Positions 23,892 to 36,191 of a stretch of DNA of 64,000 nucleotides are shown here, piece by piece; positions within the stretch are counted from its first letter, which is position 1, and the number at the start of each line of letters is the position of its first letter. The DNA is from Limonium bicolor (taxonomy: Eukaryota > Streptophyta > Magnoliopsida > Caryophyllales > Plumbaginaceae). Below the pieces are notes generated by a model that was not told the origin of the DNA, did not search any database, and was given only the letters and a program-made list of their open reading frames with translations. The translations under genes and the position numbers were made by a program. The stretch lies in the NCBI GenBank assembly GCA_023374045.1, contig CM041781.1, forward strand, positions 145,072,982 through 145,136,981. Direction: 5' to 3'.

Positions 23892-23990
23892 TTGACCGAG
23901 TTGTTGACCATCTGACCTTGACCAACTTTGACCATCTGACCTTGACCGAATTTGACCAGTTTCGACCAACTTTGACCATCCGAGTTTGAC
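23892..23990 (+). promoter_or_regulatory. Cluster of eight W-box motifs
   Basis: Eight TTGACC words occur in about 100 bp, with TCTGACC and TTCGACC variants between and after them. TTGACC/T is the W-box bound by WRKY factors. The cluster is an array of degenerate 10-12 bp units inside the Tat LTR. Confidence 0.7.
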
Positions 23991-24506
23991 CAAGCTGAGC
24001 TCTGACCAACCAGACATGTCTCTAATTCCAGCCCAAGTTCAATCCATGCCTAATTCAAACCCACCTCTTCTTTAATCCGAGCCCAGATTCAGTTCATCCG
24101 TTTTAAATTTATCCCTTATAACTCCAAAATTCAAAAACATTTCTTTATTTGGTTTTTAATTCAAAGGTCCCTTTTCTCAAAATTCAAACAAACATTTCAT
24201 TCGAACTTCATCAAGTTTTCAAAAGAAGCCATTTTGTGGAATTTTAAAGGAAAAACTCTTCTCACATCACAGAAAACTCTTCTCAAATGTAGAAAGTTCT
24301 TCTCACATATACCGAAAGTTTCCTCCTAAAACATTTCTCAAAATCAGTGTTCCTTTACCGAGAATTCCGAACAACTTCAAAAGTTTTCCAACTCAGTTTT
24401 TAACTCAAATAAATCGTTTTCGGGGAGCAAGTAATGCCTAACCCCTTCAAAACATTTCCTCCATGGTTAGGACATCACTTGTCTTCCTTCCCAGAAATAA
24501 AAATCT

Positions 24507-24662
24507 GAGGCGGGGCACTGGGGTCATAACCTCCCTTGTCGCAGTCTGGATCTCTTTAGGCAGGGCATTAGGGTGACAAACCTCCCTGATTACAGCCTAG
24601 ATTTTAACAAGGCGGGGTGCTAGGGAAGTAACGACCTTCCTAGTTGCAGTCGGGATTTTAGA
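24507..24662 (+). repeat. Three-copy tandem repeat in the Tat LTR
   Basis: Units of about 55-58 bp, each with GGCGGGGCACTGGGG- or GGCAGGGCATTAGGG-like text followed by CCTCCCT and a CAGTCTGGAT-like end. Confidence 0.6.
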
Positions 24663-25958
24663 ATCGTCTAACTCCCTTCCGCTCGATTTCAATGCTTTAG
24701 TTTTCAACGTTTTAAAACCCGGGAGTTAGAGACGTTATTAGGGTTCAACCGAGAACATCTAATTCTTGGTGTTTCTCTCTGAACCTTATTTTTCGACATA
24801 AATTCATTGCCCCATCTTTCGAGCCTTGGTGCTTACCATTAATTGAGTGTCGTGTTCGGGGGGTACATAGGGTAATCCCACGGGATTATCCGCCCTTTTA
24901 TAACAAAAATTGATTTTTCGGTTTTAGAAAACTTTAAGAGAGACAATTCTGAATAAAACAATCCAACCCTTCCATTAGAGCCTCAGGACACATGAACACT
25001 TCTTAATCCTTCCCTGAACCAACTCCAAGTCACATGGGAACTCCAATTCCCGAGTACTCCCGAACAACCTTAGTCATTTAGAACCTGAAACATCTTCAAA
25101 ATTCGAGTACCTGCAAACCGAATATCCTCTTCTGCCCCCAATCATCTCGAAAACCTGAACTTTTCTTTAACACTTTTGGCTTCAGAAAACGCCTCAAAAA
25201 GCTAACCACTTCGAAATTTGAACCCCTCAAACCCGGGAAGCTCCTCAACTCCCAACAAATGATCCAAACATCCCTTAACTCCACAAGAATGACCAAAATG
25301 CCCTTAACCCCATAAAAGCCAAGGCAAACTCAAACCCCTCGAAAATAATCGAAGCCTCTCAACACTTTGACCAATCCCAAGAACCGATATTTCGAGACCA
25401 GCCTATTTCCTCAAACTCTTCAAAATCATCTACTCCTCAATCCACACTTAATCCTATCCTTTGGCTTTAATTGAATCTCTCCATTAAGGTTTTGAAAGAA
25501 GGCAATCCTGACAATTGGAGACCGAGATTTCCTCAGGCACCAATCCAAAGTCGTGGTCGTTGCCACTTCTAAGGGGTGTAACCCAGTGCGAACCCACAAA
25601 ATCTCTAGTATGACTGGATAAGCCCCATTCATAGGCAATAAATCCTCAGAGTCAATTAACAGTTCTTAGAACCCTTCTCCTCCCTTCCTAGTTCCTTAGG
25701 TCAAACTAGGTGGCGACTCTAGTCAATTTCCACCCTTAGGGCATAAGTCCGCGTGGAGCCCATTGAGAGCGGGTGTAGTGCACACTTACACTCCCCTTTA
25801 TGCTTTCCAGGAAAGACGGACGATTTAGTAGGTATTTGAGGGATGCCAGAATAACGGGTTTTCACCCCCCATAGAATGGTATTTCATATGATCTAGGCTT
25901 GTCAGTCATACCATATTTAGATAGACCCCCTCATACCGAAAAATCACCCTCCACAGAA

Positions 25959-25976
25959 TGGCGACTCTGTTGGGGA
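25959..25976 (+). other. Primer-binding site of the Ogre/Tat element
   Basis: TGGCGACTCTGTTGGGGA, three bases after the LTR end CCACA. It is one base different from the X primer site at 11215-11232. Confidence 0.85.
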
Positions 25977-27237
25977 AAACTTGAGTAAGTTTTTCTCAAA
26001 CTCAAGGAAGACTGAACAACCAATTTGGAATCACTTTCAAGATAAAACTCTTAGCAAATAGGGTGATACTGACTTCATCGCTTTTATATTTATGTTATGA
26101 TTGAGGGGTGCATTGTGAGGGTAGCTTAGGACATGCATTCCTCTGTGTCACCCGATTTATCCACGAGTCACGGAATCCCGACCGGTCCACGGTTGATTTC
26201 CCAGGAGCTGGGTCATTCATACAAATGGCTAAAACCCACGGGGCAAGATGGTCATCGACCTACGCCCTGCAGGCTCATGATCCAAAAATACCCTTCATTA
26301 TCTAAGTCTAAGCCAGCATATAGCGAACCATGAGCCTTCAGTGTCCAGCTACCAGATTCGGTGTCTAGGATGGGTTTTACGGAGAGTCACCCTCTTGTAT
26401 GTCGCCTGTCTGACCACCCTTTTACCTCACCCTGAAGATTGCATGGGCTCAGTTCTCCATTGTTCCTCTGCACCACGGGTGTCTCTAAAGCCCAATGTCA
26501 CGCTACACGTCCGTGGAGGATCCCGTATTTACCGGATACCTGTACATGGCATAACGTAGTCAGTGAATAATTTGGACTTTAGACACACCTGACCATGCAG
26601 ATGACAAGAGACCTATTCCCATGCAGTACTTCCTCGAGTTTCCCGAAAAGTGGGGTGTTGTTGGATCATCATTGGCCGTGGGGTATGTTTCCTTATCACT
26701 TCGGGTGTCCTGACCTTTTGAACTTACTCACTCAATGAGGGGCCTTCTTTATAATGTGCCCCACAAAGGGAATAGCAGAGAAAAACCCCGAGAGATGACA
26801 GTGACGGGACGATGGTTTCCCCGGTGAGACGGAATCATAATTGACCTGGAAAGTGATTATCCCAACATTAACACTTACAGCTCCACATCAAAAACAGCCA
26901 CGATTTAATTTCTGTACGTAAAGCGTTTACACAAAATCATCTTGTCAAAAGTTGTTCAGAATTTTCCTTTACAAACGAAAAACTTTCAAAACATTTGAAA
27001 TCCCTCAAAGGGCTTATCATTCAATATTTCTTCTGCCAAGGTGTTTTGCCAAACCTCTTTTCAAAGATAGTAACATTTCTTTCAAAAAACTCTTTTTCAA
27101 AATCAATTTTCAAATCTTCCTCCATCTCTCAGAGTAACGGTAATGCTGTTAATTGCTAAATTGCCTCCCCTATTCTAACCTTTCACTTCCCCTCCCTTTA
27201 TTTCCTCTTTCGCTACCCTTTTTTGCAGGGGTAATCA
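25977..27237 (+). other. Ogre/Tat untranslated leader
   Basis: About 1.26 kb without a conserved reading frame between the primer-binding site and ORF1. It begins with GAGGGGTGCATTGTGAGGG-type text that I associate with the leaders of this lineage. The open frames at 26108-26559 are short and not conserved. Confidence 0.55.
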
Positions 27238-28568
27238 TGTTCAGCAGATTGGTACCAGTACCCGGAGAGGAGAAGAAATGCCGAAGGGTCCAAAGGGAAT
27301 CAAGGGAAGGATCCACATCCAGAATGCCAGCACAACCATCCCCTTACCAACAAGAGATGAATGAGGAGAAAGATTTTGCCATAGAGCTTCTCAATTTGTG
27401 CATAGAGATGAAGGACACATGCAAACCTCTCTTGTCCTGATTAGCTCACTTATCCAAAGTCAACATGATCTATGAAGCACTATTTGAGTTAGTCAGCTAC
27501 TGGGATTCGACTGACCATCTATACCGCTTTAACCTGGAGGAGTTGGTCATATTACCCGCCGAGATGGATACATTCCTTAAAGTGAAGCCCCATCAAGAGA
27601 TGCCAGCCATTCCCATTAATCGAAGCTTAACCCCTAAATTTGCAGCTAGATTCCTGGAGGTGAGCCCGGAGGATGTCGAGAATTTTGGTAATATGGGTTT
27701 GAGCCTATGGGAGCTCTTGAGAAAGTTATACAGACCCTATGTTCCTAGGGAGACTCGAAGACGTGTGCTAGATCACTGCCTCATGGGTCTCTATATTTTC
27801 AGACAGAGAGGTCTGAGGATGAATCATCGGGTAATTTACTTATTAGAGGCTTTCGAGAGAGGTTGCGGTATTGGAACCATGGTGGTAGCTGAAATAGCAC
27901 GATCTTTAGACCGATGGAAAGAAATTGGGGTCGCAGAGACCTTCTTCATGGGAAGCCCTCTACTTTTGCAGATATGGTTACTCGACCACCTATGGGTATT
28001 GCCTCTATCTTCTACCTATGTAAGAGTCAATATGGATTCATACATGATGGCGAGGAAGCGGGAAAAGAAACCATACGAGGGGTAGAAAGCCTTCTTTCGA
28101 GACATTGTTAGTTACATACAGATCAGATGGATCATCAAAGATTAGGATGTCCGTGGAGGGCCCGTCCAGTCAGCAGGCAATAATGGTTTAATCCTTATAG
28201 GCCTTGAAAGATTTGTCACTATCTATCCACAGAGAGGAATGCGTCACTTCGGTCGTGAACAGACCATCCCGGGAGCGAACGAGATAGGTTTCAGAAACGA
28301 TCGATACAACGATGCTACAGCCAACTACCTCGTTCAGGCATACGCCTCTGGGATGAAATGGGCCATTATGGATATAGATCCTTACAACATGAGCTTGAGC
28401 CCCAGATACTTCACATGGTTAGGACGTAGAATCGACAGATTGGTGCCTCATGCCTACTCCTTAGAGCATACAATGATTGAGCAAGACCCTCACCTCCCGA
28501 TTGTTGAAAGCCTGCAGCCCCCAGATTACGATCCTGCGCAGAAGAAAAAGGAAAAGAAAAAGCTGTAG
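27238..28568 (+). pseudogene. Ogre/Tat ORF1 (DUF7745-like), stopped
   Basis: Ogre-type elements carry an extra ORF upstream of gag; its function is unknown. This one reads in a single frame from ATG at 27238 to the stop after a Lys-rich end at 28566. It contains YWDSTDHLYRFNLEELVILP, SLWELLRKLYRPYVPR, RRVLDHCLMGLYIF and LVPHAYSLEHTM segments similar in character to the DUF7745 family. Three stops interrupt it: TGA at 27438 and TAG at 28083 and 28143. No frameshift is needed across 1.3 kb. The lineage assignment rests on position and on memory of the family. Confidence 0.7.
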
Positions 28569-29267
28569 AAGAAGGAAAAGAAGAAGCTGAAGCGTCAGCA
28601 GGCCGTGAAGTGATCGGGGCCTATCATGCTTCCCCTGTTATTCTGATCATGGTGTACTCCTTTTTTCTAACCATGTAATTTGTGATTAGTATTTACTTTA
28701 TCTATAGCTATTGACCCCTAATTTCCCCCTTTTTATTTTGATCATGATGTAACCCTAGAAATGCGCATATGTAATGATATTTTGCTTTATCTAGTAAACA
28801 TCTTATCTCCCCTTTTGATTTAGATGTAATTCCCCTCCTTGTTTTGAAGGATCGACTATGTAATGTTTCTCTATAAACTAATATCATGTTTCCCCTGTGG
28901 ATCTGAATCTAACTCCCTATTTCCCACAACATTGCAATCGCAGTTAAGTGATGATAGCATAACCGTTGTTCTGGAGATGGAACCGGCTCGTGCTCCTTTC
29001 CCCTTTATCGTTTTCGTAAAAGAGTTCAACCGTTTTATACGTCTTTACACAACACCGGGGACGACCCCTCCCCCCTCTTCCCCTCTCTCATCTTTTTAAC
29101 TTGCTTTCATACTGACGTTTTTCACGTATTCTGTATTCCCCGGGCATCGTAGAAAAGCATAAACATAAGGAGTTTTCTTCCAATCCCTCAACATTAATCG
29201 ACTTTGGAAGAGGGACTCTAGAGGTAGGCTAGCCAGCGATACCACGACCGAAACTTCATCAGAGACC

Positions 29268-30808
29268 ATGGAACCAAGCATGATTAATCCAACCGCCTCG
29301 GAAGATGTCCCAGCCATCTCGGTCGTTGAGGCGAGTGCGAGTGCAGTCATAGGAGCTAGTGACGGTAGCTTGTGTCTTCCTGATCCATGTGTTCTCTACC
29401 GTATGCTGGAACAGTCCACAAGGAATGAGAACGTGCTGAAACAGACCGTTGAGAGGCTAGAAGAGCAACTGCGCCTAGAGAGGGCAGCCAAACGAAAGGA
29501 CCCATACCTTACTGACCCTGATGATTATTATGTTGATGACTCCCCACACCCCAACCGATGCTGGAGCAATCAAAACCCTATGTTCAACACTACCATACCA
29601 CAACCGATCACAGGGAAAGAAGGTACCATCATTCACCCAGTGACCATAACATTCCAAACAGCTGACCTACTTTCAGGAGCACCCATGCCACCTCCAATCC
29701 TAACCACGGTTCCTACAGTACCAACCACCTTCCCCAGACTACCACCACTCCCACCCGCTGGAGCTACTGCCCAAACAGCCCATCTATATCAAGCCAAACA
29801 ATCAAAACTCATTCATCCCAACTCACCACCCTGACACCATCCAACTCAATCCATACCAGTACACCACCCCCGGACATGCTGTCCGTTTTGAGGAAGCCAT
29901 TCCCCAGACCCAACTGTTACCAAAACGTCTAACCATTTGATTCATGGTTACAACCAAGCCCCACCTGCTGAGCACCCTCCACTTGACCTCTGTCAAATGA
30001 AGAAATCTCTAAAAGAAGAGCTACTAGCAGAGATGCAGCTCAGGGAGAGAGCCAAGATGTTGGGTTTTTGTCATTTCCAACTGAAGCCAAACTCCAAGTT
30101 GCCCAAGAATCTAAAACTGCCAGAAATCTCTAAATACTCCGGGAAAGGGGACCCTAGGCACCATCTCGCCCAGTTTGACTGGGTCATGACTATGTATGGG
30201 CTAGATGATGAAATGAAGATAATCTGCTTCCCCAGTTATCTCGAAGGGTCTGCCCAAACTTGGGTGTCAAGAATGGACTTCTCGGGGAAAAAGTTGGAAG
30301 GGGTCTACCAAGCTTTTGGGGAGCAGTATAGTTATAACACTCACCTAGGGGTCACCCGGAGAGACCTAGAGACCATGAGACAAGAAATCACGAGACAGTG
30401 ATGGAATACATCACTAGGTGGAGAGAGATGGCGGGCCAGATGTTAGACCGCCCCAGTGAAGATGAGCAAATCAGAATCATCATTGATTGTCTAGAAAATC
30501 CTTACTCTGATCACCTCAAATCCTTGGGGATTTGTGATTTCAGGCATTTGAAAGCACCTGCCACGGCCGTAGAAGAACTAGCCCTAGCTGGAAAGTTGAA
30601 AGGCCTAAATTTCCAGGGATCATTTCCCCGACAGTCAAACTACCAAAACAAGCAGCCTAAGACAGACACAAGCAGTAAGTTTGTTCCTACACCGTCAACC
30701 AGTCAATCCCAACCACTAATGTTTCAAGCCCAAGTTAGTGGGTCGACCTCAAACTATTCTGCAACTCCACCACCGAGCAGTTACCAATCCCAGCCAAAGA
30801 GAAATTAG
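29268..30808 (+). pseudogene. Ogre/Tat gag
   Basis: The N-terminal part (29268-29834) begins MEPSMINPTASEDV, with a coiled-coil-like stretch NVLKQTVERLEEQLRLERA and a Pro-rich tail. The capsid (retrotransposon gag) domain follows at 29980-30560: LPEISKYSGKGDPRHHLAQF, EGSAQTWVSRM and EYITRWREMAGQM. Then comes a Gln/Pro/Ser-rich region. The frame is broken between 29834 and 29937 and again at 30398-30401, where one base seems lost in an A-run. It would form the particle; as read it cannot. Confidence 0.85.
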
Positions 30809-31226
30809 ACAAGTCTAGGAATGCCGATGGGCAAAGCCTATGAGAAGTTGAAGAAGAGCGGATTCCTACTGAGGCACCCGAATTGAAACCCGGAGTCACT
30901 CAGATGGGGTTTGACCTCAACAGCCTATGTGAATATCACATGATCAAGGGACATAGTCAGATAATTGCGGGCCTTGCGGCATGCCATCCAGGACTTGATC
31001 GATGATGGAGAGGTGGATTCCCGATAACTAATCCGAACACTCAGAACAACTCTATCCCTAGACATTGAATATGTTGCGTCTGATGGGAGAAGGAGAAAGA
31101 AGAGTCAGATGTTAGCAGAATCATAAGGAATCCATGCAATGTCATCATGATCTGACGAAGATGAAGATCCACCGGCTATAACCCCTATTAAAGTACCATT
31201 TCTGATAGTAGATAAGGACAAACCCG
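30809..31226 (+). pseudogene. Remnant between gag and protease (Cys/His region)
   Basis: Degenerate coding sequence. In changing frames it reads AYEKLKKSGF, a CEYHMIKGH cysteine-histidine cluster and ALRHAIQDLIDDGEV, all typical of the gag-protease junction of Tat elements. Several stops and shifts prevent a continuous reading. Confidence 0.6.
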
Positions 31227-32204
31227 ATGAGGGCTTGGAAAAAAATCAATCACTTAACCCGTTCAGGGAGGCATTTCAAACCCACTGAGCTCACAGAGGA
31301 GCCAGAAACACTGCAACAGAAGGTCCATGACCTTACCTTGAATGAACCGGAAAACAAGTTGGTGGGAGAAGAAGATCTGTTGAGAAAATTGAAGACAACC
31401 AGCATACCCATCACAATCTGGTGCCTGTTGACAATATCAGAAGAGCATAAAGATGTAGTAGCTCAGCACTTGAGAATGGATAAGAAGCGGCCGGCGTCGG
31501 TTGAAAACATCATAGCTCACCTTTCCCGGACTCCGGACCTCTCCATAACGTTCACCGATGATGAGATCCCTCGTTACGTGGGAAAGGCCCTCTACATAAC
31601 TGTGAAGGCTGGAGGATTCCAGGTCCCCAAGACTTTGATTGATGATGGGGCTGGGGTGAATGTCTGCCCCCTCCTAGTAGCCCATCATATGGGACTCAAC
31701 GACTTCAAGCCGGTGGACATGACGTTGAGTGCCTATGACAACAGCCATAGAAATGTTTTGGGAACCCTTTCATTGCCGATCTTGATTGAGGATGTCTCCC
31801 TGACCATCGAAGCAATGGTCATAGACATCCTCCACCTTCAACCTTCTGCTGGGCGGGAGTTCATCAATCAGATCAAAGGAGTCCCCTCAGTCGTCCATCA
31901 GAAGCTGGAGTTCAAACATGGGGGACGAATCATGGAGGTTTTAAAAGAGGCCAGAGCTGAGTCCCCACTATTTGAGATTAATACACCGGGGGGTCGAGAG
32001 TTGACACTCGGGGGCTTCACAGTGGCAAGGCCACATTCACTGGTAAGTCAAACTTCTTCCATCACTCCTCTCTACTTTGACCCTAGTGTCTATAGCCCCG
32101 CATCACAGCACATGATGTCTCGGATGGGCTACAAACAGGGGAGTGGACTGGGCAAGGAAATGCAGGGCATGGTAGAGCCACTAACGACATACATTGGAGG
32201 TTGA
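31227..32204 (+). pseudogene. Ogre/Tat aspartic protease with G-patch-like tail
   Basis: Begins after an ITRSGR-like start (HLTRSGRHFKP). The active site appears as IDDGAGVNVCP; the usual Tat motif has DDGS, so the Ser after the catalytic Asp-Gly is Ala here, although D-x-G is kept. The C-terminal segment MMSRMGYKQGSGLGKEMQG is a G-patch-like glycine motif found in Tat polyproteins. A TGA at 32202 ends the frame, but the same frame continues downstream without shift to 36191. Confidence 0.8.
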
Positions 32205-32972
32205 GGAGCCAGTTTAGGATTTACGGAATTGCCAGGTATGATATTGACAGATTCACATGTAAGAATTCCCACAGATTCTTTCTTACTAGTTAACCTTGAA
32301 CCATATGTATCTGTGAGTTGTGATAAGCAGAAAGCAGCTCAAGCTTAGGGAAATCAGGAGACAGTGGAGTGGGAGAGCTGGTGGATTACTTTATTCTCCC
32401 TCAAGTCATGCCTTGAAGACCATGACGACAAGGGATGCGACCAAGGAATGCCTGAGGATGCAGTGGAGAGCAGTGTCACGACCAAACCAGTCATCAAGGA
32501 CCCCACACCCTCGGTAGATGGCCATGGAGCGTGTCTTGTCGTCTATCATAGGAGAGAGGAGCTGATTTCCCAGGAGCCATACTCAATCAGTCTAGTCGAT
32601 AGTGATAGTAGTAGCAGTCGTGATAGTAGTAGTTCTCGTAGTGCTGATGATGAGAGTGATATCTGTCTTAATTTCAATGAAGAAGAAATAGTGGGGGAGC
32701 CACCATTTATTTTCCGCTGTAAAAATGGTGGAAATTTTCTAACAATCATTGAGTTACCCAGCTCTTCGAATATTAATGAAAGTTCAGTTTATTCAGAAAA
32801 TTATTCTCTTTTGTCACTTGATTCAATGCAAAACTATGAGGCTGAAGAAGAAGAATATGACGAGGAGAATATGCCTCTCACAGAACAATATTCCACCCAC
32901 ACTCAGATTGTAGAGGACATTGTAGCAATAAATATTGGAACACCTGATAACCTCAAAAGTTTGTAAGTTGGT
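32205..32972 (+). pseudogene. Acidic/Ser-rich spacer between protease and RT
   Basis: In the same frame as protease and RT, with TAG at 32346 and TAA at 32964. It is low complexity (Ser-rich around 32600-32660, acidic around 32840-32880) and ends with an IVAINIGTPDNLKSL segment like the linker that precedes RT in this lineage. No domain of its own is recognised. Confidence 0.65.
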
Positions 32973-34430
32973 TTGGGTCTGAATGAAACAGAAAAACGGG
33001 ACCTGACTTCTCTGCTAACTGAATATGTCGATGTTTTTGCTTGGAGCTATGCGGACATGCCAGGAATTGTACCCTACATTGTCCAACACCGAATACCGTT
33101 GTATCCTAATGCCAAACCTAAGAAACAACGTTTAAGAACGATGAAACCCGAGCATCAACTGAATGTGAAAGAAGAAGTTGAAAAGTTGTTACGTGTTGGC
33201 TTTATTCGGGTCGTCAATTACCTCGATTGGCTAGACAATATCGTAGCCATCCCAAAGAAAAATGGAAAGGTGCAAGCGTGTATTGACTTTCAGGACTTAA
33301 ACGAGGCCAGCCCCAAAGACAGCTTTCCCTTACCCCACATCGATATCCTTGTTGATAATACTGCCCAACATGCGCTACTGTCATTCATGGATGGGTTTTC
33401 AGGTTACAATCAGATCTGAATGGTCGTAGAAGACCAGGAAAAAATGTCTTTTATTACACAGTGGGGAACCTTTTGTTACGTGAACATGCCCTTTGGCTTG
33501 AAAAATGCCGGAGCCACGTATCAAAGAGCTGCCACTAGCTTATTGCATGATATGATTCATAAGGAAGTGGAGGTATACGTAGACGACATGATTGTCAAAG
33601 CTGCCCAACGGGAGGACCACTTGATAAACCTGAGAAAGTTCTTTGATCGGATGCGGAAGTACCAGATGAAGCTAAACCCCGAGAAATGTACATTCGGAGT
33701 GACCGGAGGAAAGCTTTTGGGCTTCATGATCACTACTCGAGGAATCGAGGTAGACCCAGATATGATAAAGGCCATTCAAGAAATGCCACATTCGAAGACA
33801 GAAAAAGAAATCAGAGGTTTCTTAGGTAGAATTCAGTACATCAGAAGATTCATCATGCAGCTAAATGAGACTTGTGAGCCCATCTTCCATCTGTTGAAGA
33901 AAGATGCGTCTATGGTCTGGAATGAGCAGTGTCAAGAAGCCTTTGAGAAGATAAAAACCTATTTGAAAAACCCGCCGGTTTTGGTACCGCCCCAGGAGGG
34001 TAAGCCAATGATTCTTTACTTGACATCTCGGGAAACATCCATGGGCGCCATGCTAGCCCAAGAGCAAGGATCCCCACCGCGTGAAAAGTCGATTTACCAT
34101 ATCAGTAAGAAATGGGTCGATGTAGAAACACGATACTCTAACATCCACAAATTCTGTGCCGCTTTGGTCTGGGCTACGAAGAAGCTAAGGCACTACTTGT
34201 TAGGGCAAGAGGTTCATCTTATCGCACGCATGAACCCTATAAAGTACCTTCTGGAAAAGCCAATTCTTGACGGTCGCTTATCCAGATGGTCCCTATTGTT
34301 GTCTGAGTTCGATATCACTTTCAAAATTCAAAAGTCAATCAAAGGGGGTGCCATAGCCGAACACCTATCAAAATGCCCGGTAGCATCCGAGTTCTTCGGC
34401 AATGACGACTTCCCAGACGAACAAATCATG
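32973..34430 (+). pseudogene. Ogre/Tat reverse transcriptase and first RNase H
   Basis: RT starts around DVFAWSYADMPGI. PKKNGKVQACIDFQDLN and FMDGFSGYNQI are present, then a TGA (33417), then MPFGLKNAGATYQRA and the catalytic VYVDDMIVKA. The connection (GFLGRIQYIRRF) and first RNase H (ILYLTSRETSMGAMLAQE, ATKKLRHYLLGQEVH) follow. No frameshift occurs. At the start of RNase H the first catalytic position reads as LTSRETSMG where an Asp is usual in active chromovirus-type RNases H; Tat elements commonly show such a degenerate first RNase H. It would copy element RNA to DNA. Confidence 0.88.
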
Positions 34431-34900
34431 ACATTTCAGAAAATCTGCTGGAGGTTATACTTTGATGGTGCCGTCAACCATAAGGGTAAAGGGGTCGGGA
34501 TCTTGTTGATCCACCCAGAGGGAGATTTGCTTCCAGCTGCGGTAAAAATCAATTACCCGGTCACTAATAACATGGCCGAATATAAAGCCTGCATCCTGGG
34601 GCTCGAGATGGCGTTAGAATTGCAAGTGGAGGAGTTGGAGGTCTTTGGTGATTCTAATCTCGTTATTTCGCAAGTCAATCAGACTTGGGAGATCAGAGAA
34701 GAACGATTGATCCCCTACCATGACTACCTCTCATACTTAATCACATGCTTTGGAAATGTGACTTTCAAGCACGTGAACCGGAGCCAGAACATCTTTGCTG
34801 ACTCTTTAGCCTCCTTGGCTTCAGTGGTCCAAGTACCGACCGGTTCCCTATACTTCCCCTTGTGGATAACAATGACTAATGCACCCTCGTTTGAGATTGG
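34431..34900 (+). pseudogene. Second (archaeal-type) RNase H of the Tat lineage
   Basis: WRLYFDGAVNHKGKGVGILL carries the first catalytic Asp, then NNMAEYKACILGLEMALEL (Glu), FGDSNLVISQVN (Asp) and NIFADSLASLAS (Asp). All four catalytic acids expected of an aRNH domain are visible. Dual RNase H is a hallmark of Tat/Ogre elements. The frame is open across the domain. Confidence 0.88.
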
Positions 34901-36191
34901 AGCGATCGAGACAGGGGAAGTCGAGGCTGAGTGGTTTGTGGACATTGAGAATTACCTTAGAAAAGGAGAGTATCCGCCAGATGCCACTAAGCAGGACCGC
35001 ATCGCGCTAAGAAGAATGTCAAATCAATATGTGATCTGCGGAACCAGGGTCTACAAGAGAATGCCGAATGGAGTCCAACACTTGTGTGTGACCCGAAAAG
35101 AGGCCGATAAGATCATCGAGGACGTCCACGAGGGAGTACGCGAGACCCATGCTGGAGGACATTCCCTATCCCGGAAAATCCTCAGACTAGGGTACTACTG
35201 GACAAGAATGGAAGCCGACTGTCACACATTTGTGAAAAAGTGCGCCAAATGTCAGACACATGCCAACTTGCAACACCTACCTCCCTTACCCCTGACACCC
35301 ATGGCAGCCCCTTGGCCGTTCCCTATTTGGGGAATCGATATCATAGGAAAAATTCACCCTAAAGCTTCGAATGGACACCGCTACATCCTCGTGGCGATAG
35401 ACTATTTCAGCAAATGGGTAGAGGCACGGTCATTCACGAGCATCGGATCAAAGCAAGTTGCCCAGTTCATCGAGTGAGATATCATATGCCGATACGGGGT
35501 TCCCTCAGAGTTCGTATCAGACAATGGTCCCCAATTTGACGGAGACACTATCCGGGTCATGGAAAAATACAACATCCATTACCACAGATCATCTCCATAC
35601 AAACCTCAGACTAATGGAGCAGTCGAAGACGCCAACAAACCCGTGAAGAGCGCACTGTCAAAAATGGTCGAAACGTACAGGGATTGGCCGAAAAAGCTAC
35701 ACTACGTGCTCTAGGGTTACCGCACTACTGTCTGAACTGCAACTGGAGCCACCCCGTATTCCTTGGTGTATGGGTCAGAATGCGTCTTGCCAATCGAGCT
35801 TGATATTCCAACTCTTCGGGTCACTAATGAACTGAAAATTGCTGAAAGTGACTAGTTACAACAACGATATGACAGTCTTGCTCTTCTTGATGAAAAGCGC
35901 CTACAGGCATTATATCACATCCAGGGTTACCAGAAGAGAATGGCTAGAGCGTTCAACAAAACGGTTAAAGAACAAAACATCCAAGTGGGTGATCTCGTCC
36001 TAAAAGAGCTAAGAAAAGATTTACCAGACCCACGAGGGAAGTTCAGACCGAACTGGGTGGGCCCTTATCTAGTCAAAGAGATAACCCCTCATGGTGCCGT
36101 ATTACTGACAGATTTTGATGGGGAAGAATTTCAAAGCCTTGTCAATCTCGACCGGTTGAAACGATATTATGTCTGGACTGTCACAAAATAA
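34901..36191 (+). pseudogene. Ogre/Tat integrase, five in-frame segments broken by stops
   Basis: Zinc-binding part: HAGGHSLSRKILRLGYYW and CHTFVKKCAKCQTH. Catalytic core: IWGIDIIGKIHP (Asp), VAIDYFSKWVEA, VSDNGPQFDGD (Asp) and YKPQTNGAVEDANK (Glu). C-terminal part: VGDLVLKELRKDLPDPRGK and FRPNWVGPYLVKEI, ending VNLDRLKRYYVWTVTK. Stops lie at 35475 (TGA), 35712 (TAG), 35733 (TGA) and 35853 (TAG), all in the one frame that runs from RT to 36191. All catalytic acids are present, so inactivation is by nonsense codons only. Confidence 0.88.

Larger units (their letters stand above)
21166..25955 (+). mobile_element. Probable 5' LTR of the Ogre/Tat element, left end not resolved
   Basis: Ends ACCCTCCACA at 25955, three bases before the Tat primer-binding site. 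Its left end is not visible: no copy of the 3' LTR start (TGTAGACACC at 38932) occurs here, and the Tekay/Del element abuts at 21165, so it is probably truncated by that insertion. The first 1.4 kb of LTR seen on the 3' side and this 4.8 kb do not obviously overlap, implying a long LTR. It holds a GGCCCA-rich tract, a W-box cluster and a three-copy tandem repeat. Short open frames here are low-complexity and not conserved. Confidence 0.5.
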
